Below are positions 1-6,418 of a stretch of DNA of 8,116 bases, piece by piece. Both the position numbers and the translations under genes were made by a program. Under the pieces are notes generated by a model. It saw nothing but the letters and a program-made list of their open reading frames with translations, ran no database searches and was not told the origin of the DNA. This stretch comes from an uncultured Nocardioides sp. (lineage in GTDB: Bacteria > Actinomycetota > Actinomycetes > Propionibacteriales > Nocardioidaceae): assembly GCF_946885725.1 (NCBI RefSeq), contig NZ_CAMPGZ010000187.1, positions 1 to 8,116 of the forward strand, given 5' to 3'. Each line of letters starts with the position of its first letter. Positions within the stretch are counted from its first letter, which is position 1.

Positions 1-923
1 CGGCTGTGCAGGTAGAAGACGTCACCCGGGTAGGCCTCGCGGCCCGGCGGGCGGCGCAGCAGCAGCGACACGGCGCGGTAGGCCTCGGCCTGCTTGGTCA
101 GGTCGTCGAAGACGATCAGGACGTGCTTGCCGTCGTACATCCAGTGCTGGCCGATGGCCGAGCCGGTGTAGGGGGCGAGGTACTTGAAGCCCGCGGAGTC
201 CGACGCCGGGGACGCGACGATCGTGGTGTACTCCAGCGCGCCGGCCTCCTCGAGGGCGCCACGCACGGAGGCGATGGTCGAGCCCTTCTGGCCGATGGCG
301 ACGTAGATGCAGCGGACCTGCTTGGTCGGGTCGCCCGACTCCCAGTTCTGCTTCTGGTTGATGATCGTGTCGATCGCGATCGTCGACTTGCCCGTGGCGC
401 GGTCGCCGATGATCAGCTGACGCTGGCCGCGGCCGATCGGGGTCATCGCGTCGATCGCCTTGATGCCGGTGGCGAGCGGCTCGTGCACCGACTTGCGCTG
501 CATCACGCCGGGAGCCTGGAGCTCCAGCGCGCGGCGCCCGGTGGTCTCGATGTCGCCGAGGCCGTCGATCGGGGTGCCCAGCGGGTCGACGACCCGGCCG
601 AGGTACCCGTCGCCCACGGGCACCGAGAGGATCTCGCCGGTGCGGCGGACCGTCTGGCCCTCCTCGATCCCTTCGAAGTCACCGAGGATGACGACACCGA
701 TCTCGCGGGTGTCGAGGTTCAGCGCCAGACCGAGGGTGCCGTCCTCGAACTCCAGGAGCTCGTTGGCCATCACCGAAGGCAGACCGTTCACGCGGGCGAT
801 GCCGTCGCCGGCCTCCGCCACGGTGCCGACCTCTTCACGGCTCGCGGTCTCCGGCTTGTAGTCCGACACGAAGCGCTGGAGCGCGTCCCGGATCTCCTCC
901 GGACGGATCGAAAGCTCCGTCAT
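1..923 (-). CDS. atpA: ATP synthase F1 subunit alpha (3' part cut off by window edge)
   Basis: The alpha subunit forms the F1 alpha3-beta3 hexamer and carries the non-catalytic nucleotide sites. I translated this frame directly from the minus strand. It starts [15 protein letters not shown] and about 307 residues are visible of a family length near 510-550, so the C-terminal part lies beyond base 1. Visible landmarks are the N-terminal beta-barrel region ([20 protein letters not shown], about 29-48), the P-loop GDRATGKS at residues 173-180, [15 protein letters not shown] in the nucleotide-binding domain, and [16 protein letters not shown], the Walker B region. The ATG at 923 has an AGGGA Shine-Dalgarno 7 nt upstream. 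It follows atpH after an 81-nt gap. The P-loop departs from the common GDRQTGKT (see findings). Identity is certain; only the missing end limits the call. Confidence 0.97.
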   Translation of the reverse strand, partial: MTELSIRPEEIRDALQRFVSDYKPETASREEVGTVAEAGDGIARVNGLPSVMANELLEFEDGTLGLALNLDTREIGVVILGDFEGIEEGQTVRRTGEILSVPVGDGYLGRVVDPLGTPIDGLGDIETTGRRALELQAPGVMQRKSVHEPLATGIKAIDAMTPIGRGQRQLIIGDRATGKSTIAIDTIINQKQNWESGDPTKQVRCIYVAIGQKGSTIASVRGALEEAGALEYTTIVASPASDSAGFKYLAPYTGSAIGQHWMYDGKHVLIVFDDLTKQAEAYRAVSLLLRRPPGREAYPGDVFYLHS

Positions 924-1004
924 GATCTTGTCCCTTGTCTCTCGGTGGTTCTTCTCGGGCGGTCGAGCTCGTGGAGACCACTCAACCTTGTTGTCTTGTT
1001 CGTG
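924..1004 (-). other. atpH-atpA intergenic leader
   Basis: This 81-nt gap is one of the longer ones inside the operon. It contains four copies of ACAAG on the minus strand, two near each end, and ends in the AGGGA ribosome binding site of atpA (931-935). Only 4-bp hairpins are visible and there is no T-run, so I see no terminator. I see no convincing promoter hexamers either. It is best read as a translation-initiation leader for alpha. Confidence 0.5.
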
Positions 1005-1825
1005 CTAGCCCGCGAGCCTGCGACGGGCGTCGTCGAGGCGGCTGACCACGGTGCCGTCGATGACGTCGTCACCGACCTCCACGCGGATGCCGCCGATCAC
1101 GTCGGGGTCGACCACGACGTTGAGGTGCACCGGACGGCCGTACTGCTTGGCGAGCACTCCGGCGAGCCGCTGCGCGTCGGCCTCGGACAGCGGGCGCGCC
1201 ACGCGGACCTCCGCGACCAGCCGGTTGCGGTGGGCCGCGGCGATCTTCTGGTACTCCTCGAGGGCGACCGCCACGGTGCGGTGAGTGCCCGCCAGCGCCT
1301 GCTCGGCGAGGCGGATCGTGGCCGGCGTCGCCTTGCCCTCCAGCAGGTTGCGCAGCAGCGCCCGCTTGTCGGCCAGCGACCGTTTCGGGTCGGAGAGCGC
1401 GTCGCGCAGCTCCGGCGTGCCCGAGACCAGCCGCTCGAAGGCGAACAGCTCGTTCTCGAGAGCGTCGGCCTGGCCGGCGTTCTCGGCGCTGCGCACCATG
1501 GCGACAACGCCGAGGTGCTCGAGCGCGTCGCCGAGGTCGCGGGTGGCCGCCCAGCGGCGGCCGACCGCGTCGGCCACGATGTCGAGCGACGCCGGGTCGA
1601 GCCGCGCGGCGAAGATGCCGCGGACCAGCTCCGCCTTGGCCTCGGGGGTCACCGACAGGTCGGTGGCCACGCGGCGCAGCGCCGGCTCGCGCCGGAGTAC
1701 GTCGGCGACCCCGAACAGGTCGTCACCCACCCGGGCGGCGTCCGCTCCCGCCTCGACGACCTGACCGAGCTTCTCGGTCAGGGCGGCGAGTGCGTCGGCG
1801 GAGGCCCCGCGCAGCTGGCCCGGCA

Positions 1826-1826
<1 letters not shown>
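1005..1826 (-). CDS. atpH: ATP synthase F1 subunit delta
   Basis: Delta (OSCP homologue) links the top of F1 to the peripheral stalk made by subunit b. The 273-residue product is longer than the roughly 177-residue E. coli protein but fits the long actinobacterial delta form. The C-terminal signature is clear: DPDVIGGIRVEVGDDVIDGT followed by a final helix SRLDDARRRLAG. The N-terminal two thirds are alanine-rich helices, including AKAELVRGIFAARLDPASLD. The ATG at 1826 shares its A with the TGA of atpF (sequence TGATG), and GGGAG lies 7 nt upstream inside atpF, so translation is probably coupled. Delta is not fused to a b-like domain, unlike in mycobacteria. Confidence 0.96.
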
Positions 1827-2419
<593 letters not shown>

Positions 2420-2430
2420 CTATCGGGTCG

Positions 2431-2640
2431 TCAGAGAGGCAGGACGAACGCGAGAGCAACCGTGATGATGAACAGCGCCTCAGCCAGAACGAAGCCCAGG
2501 ATGGCGATCGACTGCAGACGGCTCTGGGCCTCGGGCTGCCGAGCGACACCGCTGATGAACGCGGCGAAGATCAGGCCGATGCCGACACCGGGGCCGATGG
2601 CGGAGAGGCCGAGACCGACCAGGTTGATGGAGCCTTCCAC
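2431..2640 (-). CDS. atpE: ATP synthase Fo subunit c (proteolipid rotor ring)
   Basis: Subunit c forms the membrane ring that carries protons through Fo. From the preferred GTG start at 2640 the protein has 69 residues: two hydrophobic helices joined by the polar loop ARQPEAQ, which contacts gamma/epsilon. The first helix holds GPGVGIG (16-22). The second holds the ion-binding carboxylate Glu54 in FVLAEALF. The residue after Glu54 is Ala rather than Ser/Thr, and helix 1 lacks the Gln of sodium-binding rings, so I infer proton specificity. An in-frame ATG at 2658 would add MTKGKA, but it has no ribosome site, whereas GAAAGGA sits 6 nt before the GTG. It lies between atpB (leader over 100 nt) and atpF. 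Confidence 0.95.
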   Translation of the reverse strand: MEGSINLVGLGLSAIGPGVGIGLIFAAFISGVARQPEAQSRLQSIAILGFVLAEALFIITVALAFVLPL

Positions 2641-2646
2641 GGCTTT

Positions 2647-2653
2647 TCCTTTC
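2647..2653 (-). promoter_or_regulatory. Strong Shine-Dalgarno deciding the atpE start
   Basis: The minus strand reads GAAAGGA here, matching the sequence complementary to the 16S rRNA 3' end over seven bases, and lies 6 nt before the GTG at 2640. It falls inside the reading frame of the longer ATG-started version, where it would serve no purpose. This supports GTG as the real start of subunit c, a subunit needed in many copies per complex. Confidence 0.75.
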
Positions 2654-2755
2654 GTCATTCGGCACCGCGGTGGCGCCGACTGTGTTGGCGAAAACTAGGG
2701 GCTGTGCAGTTGTGTGCGGTGGTGCAAGCGGTGCGGCCGGAGCCGGACCGCGAAC
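2654..2755 (-). other. atpB-atpE intergenic leader
   Basis: About 100 nt of non-coding sequence precede the atpE ribosome site. It holds a 10-bp palindrome CACCGCGGTG and, on the minus strand, the AT-rich 9-mer CTAGTTTTC (2690-2698), which also forms the spacer side of the candidate Rex operator upstream of the operon. No terminator-like T-run is visible. I cannot tell whether this is an internal promoter, an mRNA processing region or only a leader. Confidence 0.4.
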
Positions 2756-3568
2756 TCAGTGCTCCTCGGCGAGCGCCTCGCCGATGTAGAGCGAGCTGAG
2801 CAGCGTGAAGACGTAGGCCTGCAGGAACATCACCAGCATCTCGAGGAAGCTGACCCCGATGCCGAGGGCGAACGACAGGACGCCGACGCCGCCGTACAGC
2901 AGGTTGCCGCTGGTGATCAGCGCGGCACCACCCGTCGCGAACAGGATCAGCAGCAGGTGGCCGGCGAACATGTTGCCGAACAGTCGCAGCGTCAGCGTGA
3001 ACGGCCGGACGATGATGTTGGAGAAGAACTCCAGCGGGACGAGCAGCAGGAGGATCGGCCCGCCCACGCCGCTGGGCATCGTGGCGTGCTTGAAGTAGCC
3101 GAGCGCGCCGTGCTTCCACATGCCCGCGCCGATGTAGGTGAGCCACGAGATCAGCGCCAGCGGGATGATGAAGCCGATCCGCGACATGCTCGGGAACTGC
3201 AGGAACGGGATGATCCCGTAGTAGTTGTTCACGACGATGAACATGAACAGCGTGAACAGGTACGGCACGAACTTCATGTAGTGCTCGGAGCCGATGATGT
3301 CGCGACCGAGGTTGTTGCGGACGAAGCCGTAGACGGCCTCGCCGGCGAACTGCAGCCGGCTCGGCACGACCGCGGCCTTGCGGGACGCGCCGATCGTGAA
3401 CCACGCGATCAGGATCGACGACAGGATCAGCAGGCCCATGGGCTTGGTGATGCCGAACTCGCCGAGGCTGAGGAAGGGCGGCAGCTCGAAGCTGCCGGGG
3501 CCCGGCGCGTGGAAGCCGCTGCCGGACTCAGACTCGGCCGCGGCGACGATCGTGCCCCTGACGCTCAC
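2756..3568 (-). CDS. atpB: ATP synthase Fo subunit a
   Basis: Subunit a is the static membrane channel that passes protons to and from the c-ring. The product is 270 residues from the preferred start, the normal family length, with five to six hydrophobic helices (for example about 46-58, 102-118, 170-186 and 205-218). The key signature TLRLFGNMFAGHLL carries the essential arginine, Arg195, and the late helix FLQAYVFTLLSSLYIGEAL carries the conserved Gln250. The N-terminal tail is polar and Gly/Pro-rich. Two in-frame GTG codons compete. GTG 3574 overlaps the atpZ stop by 4 nt (GTGA) but has GAGGA directly abutting it. GTG 3568 has the same GAGGA at 6 nt spacing, so I prefer 3568. Confidence 0.95.
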   Translation of the reverse strand: MSVRGTIVAAAESESGSGFHAPGPGSFELPPFLSLGEFGITKPMGLLILSSILIAWFTIGASRKAAVVPSRLQFAGEAVYGFVRNNLGRDIIGSEHYMKFVPYLFTLFMFIVVNNYYGIIPFLQFPSMSRIGFIIPLALISWLTYIGAGMWKHGALGYFKHATMPSGVGGPILLLLVPLEFFSNIIVRPFTLTLRLFGNMFAGHLLLILFATGGAALITSGNLLYGGVGVLSFALGIGVSFLEMLVMFLQAYVFTLLSSLYIGEALAEEH

Positions 3569-3570
3569 AC

Positions 3571-3912
3571 TCACTCCTCAGTCCCGCCCGTCTCGCTGGT
3601 GCCGTCGGTGCTCTTGCTGTTGTTGCTGTCCTGGGTGTTCTGCGTGTCCTGCAAGCTCCCAGCGTCCTCGTCTCGCGAGGTCCCGCCGGGCCGGCCGAAG
3701 CGGCCGAAGGTCATGTAGATGCCGAGTCCGGCGCCCGCCAGGATGCCGATGGCGACCATGAAGGTCGTGCCCCACCAGCGATCCAGCAACCATCCGAGGA
3801 ACCCGTAGAGTGCGACTCCCGAGACGACATACCCGAAGCCCTGCCAGGGATCGCCCATGGCTTGTTTCGGGGGTTCGCCACCGGAAGCAGACGCACGCTT
3901 CTGCTGTGACAT
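3571..3912 (-). CDS. atpZ: AtpZ/AtpI-family ATP synthase accessory membrane protein
   Basis: This is a small protein of the AtpZ/AtpI family, which is encoded at the head of many atp operons and is implicated in c-ring assembly and, in some bacteria, divalent-cation transport. The 113 residues show a polar N-terminus (1-25), two membrane segments at about 26-44 (core GYVVSGVALYGFLGWLLD) and 51-69 (core VAIGILAGAGLGIYMTF), and a polar, acidic tail from about 75 rich in Ser, Thr, Asn, Gln, Asp and Glu. The DRWWGT turn between the helices is typical of the family. The ATG at 3912 has GGAG 4 nt upstream. The stop abuts or overlaps the atpB start. The exact role here is inferred from family and position. 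Confidence 0.85.
   Translation of the reverse strand: MSQQKRASASGGEPPKQAMGDPWQGFGYVVSGVALYGFLGWLLDRWWGTTFMVAIGILAGAGLGIYMTFGRFGRPGGTSRDEDAGSLQDTQNTQDSNNSKSTDGTSETGGTEE
3575..3579 (-). promoter_or_regulatory. Shine-Dalgarno of atpB
   Basis: GAGGA on the minus strand lies just before two in-frame GTG codons. It touches the first (3574) and is 6 nt from the second (3568), which argues for initiation at 3568. It is located inside the last codons of atpZ, so coupling to atpZ translation is likely. Confidence 0.6.
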
Positions 3913-3942
3913 CGCGCTCCGGACAATAGCAGTCGAGAAGGG

Positions 3943-4461
3943 TCATCGCGCACCCGGCTCCGGCCGCTCCGACGGCTCCTGAGACGCCGCTTCGGGCCCG
4001 TCCTGGGACTCGAGGTCGAAGTAGGGGTGGCGGCCCTTCATGAACCCCACCACCTGCACGGTCAGGCACACCACCGTGGTCACGATGACCGCGATGCCGA
4101 GCCAGGTTCCGTCGACCGCGGCCCGCGCCTCGGCCGACCGCTGGAGGACGAGGTACGCCGCACCGAGGAACACGACCTGCATGAGGTAGGTCATCATCGC
4201 GACGAGCAGCGACATCGCCGGCAGCACGCGCGTCACCCAGGCCAGGACGGGCAGCCCGAGGGCCAGCGTCACGCAGGTGAGCAGCGTGCCGACGAGGGCA
4301 CCGACCGCGGCGCTGCCGCCGGCGACGAGCGCGGCGACGAGGATCGTGAGCGCCCCGGAGACGACGGCCGCGAGAAGGGCCCGGCGCACCAGCCGGCCGA
4401 GCGCCGCAGGACCGGTCAGGGCCTCGGGCACTGCCTGCGGAGGACGCTGGGCGGTCATCAT
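3943..4461 (-). CDS. AtpI-like small membrane protein, first gene of the atp operon
   Basis: The product is about 172 residues with four predicted hydrophobic helices (roughly 28-43, 47-67, 79-104 and 116-137), a basic segment LGRLVRRALL before the first, and a hydrophilic C-terminus after FMKGRHPYFDLE. It occupies the position of M. tuberculosis Rv1303, between rfe and atpB, and resembles the 4-helix AtpI-type proteins. I therefore call it AtpI-like, with its function (Fo assembly) inferred. The ATG pair at 4461 and 4458 is preferred although no good Shine-Dalgarno is visible. A longer reading from GTG 4554 would begin inside the candidate operator and adds a Ser/Thr/Pro-rich stretch, so I reject it. 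atpZ follows after 30 nt. Confidence 0.75.
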   Translation of the reverse strand: MMTAQRPPQAVPEALTGPAALGRLVRRALLAAVVSGALTILVAALVAGGSAAVGALVGTLLTCVTLALGLPVLAWVTRVLPAMSLLVAMMTYLMQVVFLGAAYLVLQRSAEARAAVDGTWLGIAVIVTTVVCLTVQVVGFMKGRHPYFDLESQDGPEAASQEPSERPEPGAR

Positions 4462-4597
4462 GGGCGGCCGTTCTGTCGTGCTCGACGGGACAGTCGTCAC
4501 TGGGTCCGGAAGCGAGCTCCGCGGGGTCCCTGCTGACTTTGTGAAAACTAGCACAAAGTCCCGTGACCGAGGAAATCGGCCCCTTGCCGGAGCCCCG
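4462..4597 (-). promoter_or_regulatory. Probable atp operon promoter region
   Basis: This 136-nt non-coding gap is the longest in the window and separates the wecA-type stop from the first atp gene. It carries the candidate Rex operator in its upstream half. A TANNNT-type -10 candidate, TAGTTT on the minus strand (4545-4550), lies within that operator. A poor -35-like TTCCTC lies about 18 nt further upstream, so the promoter call rests on position more than on hexamers. There is no hairpin followed by a T-run, so readthrough from the upstream genes is possible. Confidence 0.5.
4535..4560. promoter_or_regulatory. Inverted repeat, candidate Rex (NADH/NAD+ sensor) operator
   Basis: GACTTTGTG and CACAAAGTC form a perfect 9-bp inverted repeat around an 8-bp spacer AAAACTAG. 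The 18-bp core (4539-4556) reads TTGTGAAAACTAGCACAA. The known Rex consensus is TTGTGAA-N4-TTCACAA; the left half matches 7 of 7 and the right half 5 of 7. Rex is a repressor released by NADH and controls respiratory genes in actinobacteria. The site lies about 78 nt before the first atp start codon and overlaps the only -10-like hexamer in the gap. No T-run follows on either strand, which argues against a terminator. Confidence 0.62.
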
Positions 4598-5728
4598 TCA
4601 GACCCTCGTCGAGGGCCGCTGCAAGCGGGGCACGACGAACGTCAGCGCGACCGTGACCAGCACCCAGACGACCAGCAGGTAGGTGGTGAACGCACCGGCG
4701 TACAGGCTGGCCAGCACTCCCCCGAAGGCGATCAGGCCGGCCCAGAGGTACATGATCAGCACCGCGCGGCGCTGCGTGTGCCCGATCTCCAGCAGCCGGT
4801 GGTGCAGGTGCTGCTTGTCGGGGGCGAACGGCGAGCGACCCGCGCGCGTGCGGCGGATGACGGCGAGCAGCAGGTCCGCGAACGGCACGATCAGGATCGA
4901 GATCGGCAGCACGATCGGGAGCAGCGTCGGGAGCAGGCTCGCGTCGGCGGCACCGGCGCCCTCGGTGACCAGCGCGTCGGGGAACTGCCCGGTGAGGGTC
5001 AACGCGCTCGCGGCCAGCACCAGGCCGAGCAGCATCGAGCCGGAGTCGCCCATGAACAGCCGGGCCGGGAAGAAGTTGTGCGGCAGGAACCCGGCGCACG
5101 CGCCGGCGAGCGCGGCACACAGCAGCGCGGCGGTGATCGCGCGGGTCTCGTCGTTGACGTAGGCCAGCGTGTAGCTGAACAGGAAGAACGCGACGGCACC
5201 GATCCCGACCACGCCCGAGGCGAGCCCGTCGAGCCCGTCCACGAAGTTCACCGCGTTGATCGTGGCGACCACGATGATCACGCTGAGCAGCTGCATCTGC
5301 GTGGGGTCGGGGCTGAGCTGTCCGCCGCCCGGCAGCTGGAAGTAGTAGAAGTACACGTCGTTGTAGACCAGCACGCCCGCGACCAGCAGCTGGCCGCCGA
5401 GCTTGGTCAGCGCGTCGAGCTCGATCAGGTCGTCGACGACCCCGAGCAGGCAGACCATCGCACCGGCGACGAGCACCACCGCCGCGTCGCGGAACACCGA
5501 GCCGTGACTCTCCTGGGAGAGGAACGGGAGCCGCGCGCCGACGAGGTACGCCGCGGTGAGCCCGCCGAGCATCGCGACGCCTCCGAAGTACGGGATCGGC
5601 ACCGCGTGCACGTCGCGGTCACGGACCTTGGCGACCGCGCCGGTGCGCAGGGCGACCTCGCGGGCGAAGACGCCGAGGAGGTACGTCGTCGTCGCTGCGA
5701 CGAGGAAGACGGTGAGGTACTCGCGCAT
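4598..5728 (-). CDS. wecA: Polyprenyl-phosphate GlcNAc-1-phosphate transferase (WecA/Rfe family)
   Basis: This family of integral membrane enzymes transfers a sugar-1-phosphate, usually GlcNAc-1-P from UDP-GlcNAc, to decaprenyl or undecaprenyl phosphate. That starts arabinogalactan-linker, teichoic or other envelope glycan synthesis. The 376-residue protein has about ten hydrophobic segments and all family motifs: VVDD (Asp99-Asp100, Mg2+ site), NAVNFVDGLDGLASG (158-172, with Asp164 and Asp167), FMGDSGS (225-231, with Asp228), and the cytoplasmic loop DKQHLHHRLL with His307, His309 and His310. The His loop and the rfe-atp synteny favour WecA over MraY. The ATG at 5728 follows the tsaC stop by 14 nt; its ribosome site is weak, so coupling is likely. 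Substrate specificity is inferred. Confidence 0.92.
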   Translation of the reverse strand: MREYLTVFLVAATTTYLLGVFAREVALRTGAVAKVRDRDVHAVPIPYFGGVAMLGGLTAAYLVGARLPFLSQESHGSVFRDAAVVLVAGAMVCLLGVVDDLIELDALTKLGGQLLVAGVLVYNDVYFYYFQLPGGGQLSPDPTQMQLLSVIIVVATINAVNFVDGLDGLASGVVGIGAVAFFLFSYTLAYVNDETRAITAALLCAALAGACAGFLPHNFFPARLFMGDSGSMLLGLVLAASALTLTGQFPDALVTEGAGAADASLLPTLLPIVLPISILIVPFADLLLAVIRRTRAGRSPFAPDKQHLHHRLLEIGHTQRRAVLIMYLWAGLIAFGGVLASLYAGAFTTYLLVVWVLVTVALTFVVPRLQRPSTRV

Positions 5729-5742
5729 GGGCTGTCGTGCGC

Positions 5743-6402
5743 CTACCCCTCGTCGGCGATCGTGGCCCCGATCGGGGACACGATCTCGTTGAGCCGGTCG
5801 AGCGGGATCGCACCGGGGCGGAGCACCCGGCCCGTGTCACCCGTGACGTCGACGATCGTGGAGGGCACGTCGCCCTTGGTGGGGCCGGCGTCGAGGATCA
5901 CCTCGACCTTCCCCCCGAGCATCGCCTCAGCCGCCTCGGCGTCGGTGGCGGCCTCGAGGCCGGTGCGGTTGGCGCTGCTCACCGCCAGCGGGCCGGTGCG
6001 CGAGAGCAGCTCGAGGGCGACCTCGTGGTCGGGCATCCGCACCGCGACCGTGCCGCGGGTGTCGCCGAGGTCCCACTGCAGCGACGACTGCTGGTGGCAC
6101 ACGATCGTCAGCGGGCCGGGCCACAGCTCCTCGATGAGCGCCCGGGCGTAGGACGGGACGCCGGTCGCCAGCGCGTCGAGCGTGGTGGTCGCCGAGACCA
6201 GCACGGGCGGCGGCATGTCGCGGCCGCGCCCCTTCGCCGCCAGCAGCGCGCGCACCGCCTCGGGCGAGAACGCGTCGGCCCCGACGCCGTACACGGTGTC
6301 GGTGGGCAGGACGACCAGCTGGCCACGCTGCACCGCGAGCGCCGCGGCCGCGATGCCGGCCTCGCGCTCGGTGGGGTCGTCGGTGGCGAAGCGCTTGCTC
6401 AT
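5743..6402 (-). CDS. L-threonylcarbamoyladenylate synthase (TsaC/Sua5 family)
   Basis: The enzyme makes threonylcarbamoyl-AMP from threonine, bicarbonate and ATP, the first step of t6A formation at position 37 of ANN-decoding tRNAs. The 219-residue product is a single YrdC domain without the extra C-terminal Sua5 domain. Visible motifs are LPTDTVYGVGADAF (32-45), KGRGRD (57-62, carrying the KxR element), ELWPGPLTI (92-100), VAVRMPDH (119-126) and SSANRTG (142-148, with the SxN element). The ATG at 6402 is 16 nt from the prmC stop and overlaps the TGA of a seven-codon mini-ORF bridging the gap. Partners TsaB, TsaD and TsaE are not in the window. I leave the symbol open between tsaC and sua5. 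Confidence 0.94.
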   Translation of the reverse strand: MSKRFATDDPTEREAGIAAAALAVQRGQLVVLPTDTVYGVGADAFSPEAVRALLAAKGRGRDMPPPVLVSATTTLDALATGVPSYARALIEELWPGPLTIVCHQQSSLQWDLGDTRGTVAVRMPDHEVALELLSRTGPLAVSSANRTGLEAATDAEAAEAMLGGKVEVILDAGPTKGDVPSTIVDVTGDTGRVLRPGAIPLDRLNEIVSPIGATIADEG

Positions 6403-6418
6403 GCGGTCATCACGAGGC

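Noticed and set aside
2662..2671. Palindrome CACCGCGGTG in the atpE leader
   Set aside because: Ten bases, flanking bases do not extend the symmetry, and such GC palindromes are common in DNA of this composition.
4473..4493. Small hairpin CTGTC...GACAG just upstream of the AtpI-like start
   Set aside because: Only five base pairs with an 11-nt loop; too weak in GC-rich sequence to claim a regulatory structure.
4462..4554. Upstream GTG start at 4554 for the AtpI-like gene
   Set aside because: It would begin inside the inverted repeat and add a low-complexity Ser/Thr/Pro stretch with no ribosome site.
4535..4560. Reading the inverted repeat as a terminator of the wecA-type gene
   Set aside because: The stem is AT-rich with an 8-nt loop and no T-run on either strand. 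The match to the Rex consensus explains it better.
4277..6151. Plus-strand open frame (624 codons) across the wecA and tsaC-type genes
   Set aside because: Shadow of the minus-strand genes: composition dominated by Arg, Gly, Glu, Asp and Gln, it crosses the intergenic operator region, and it has no known motif.
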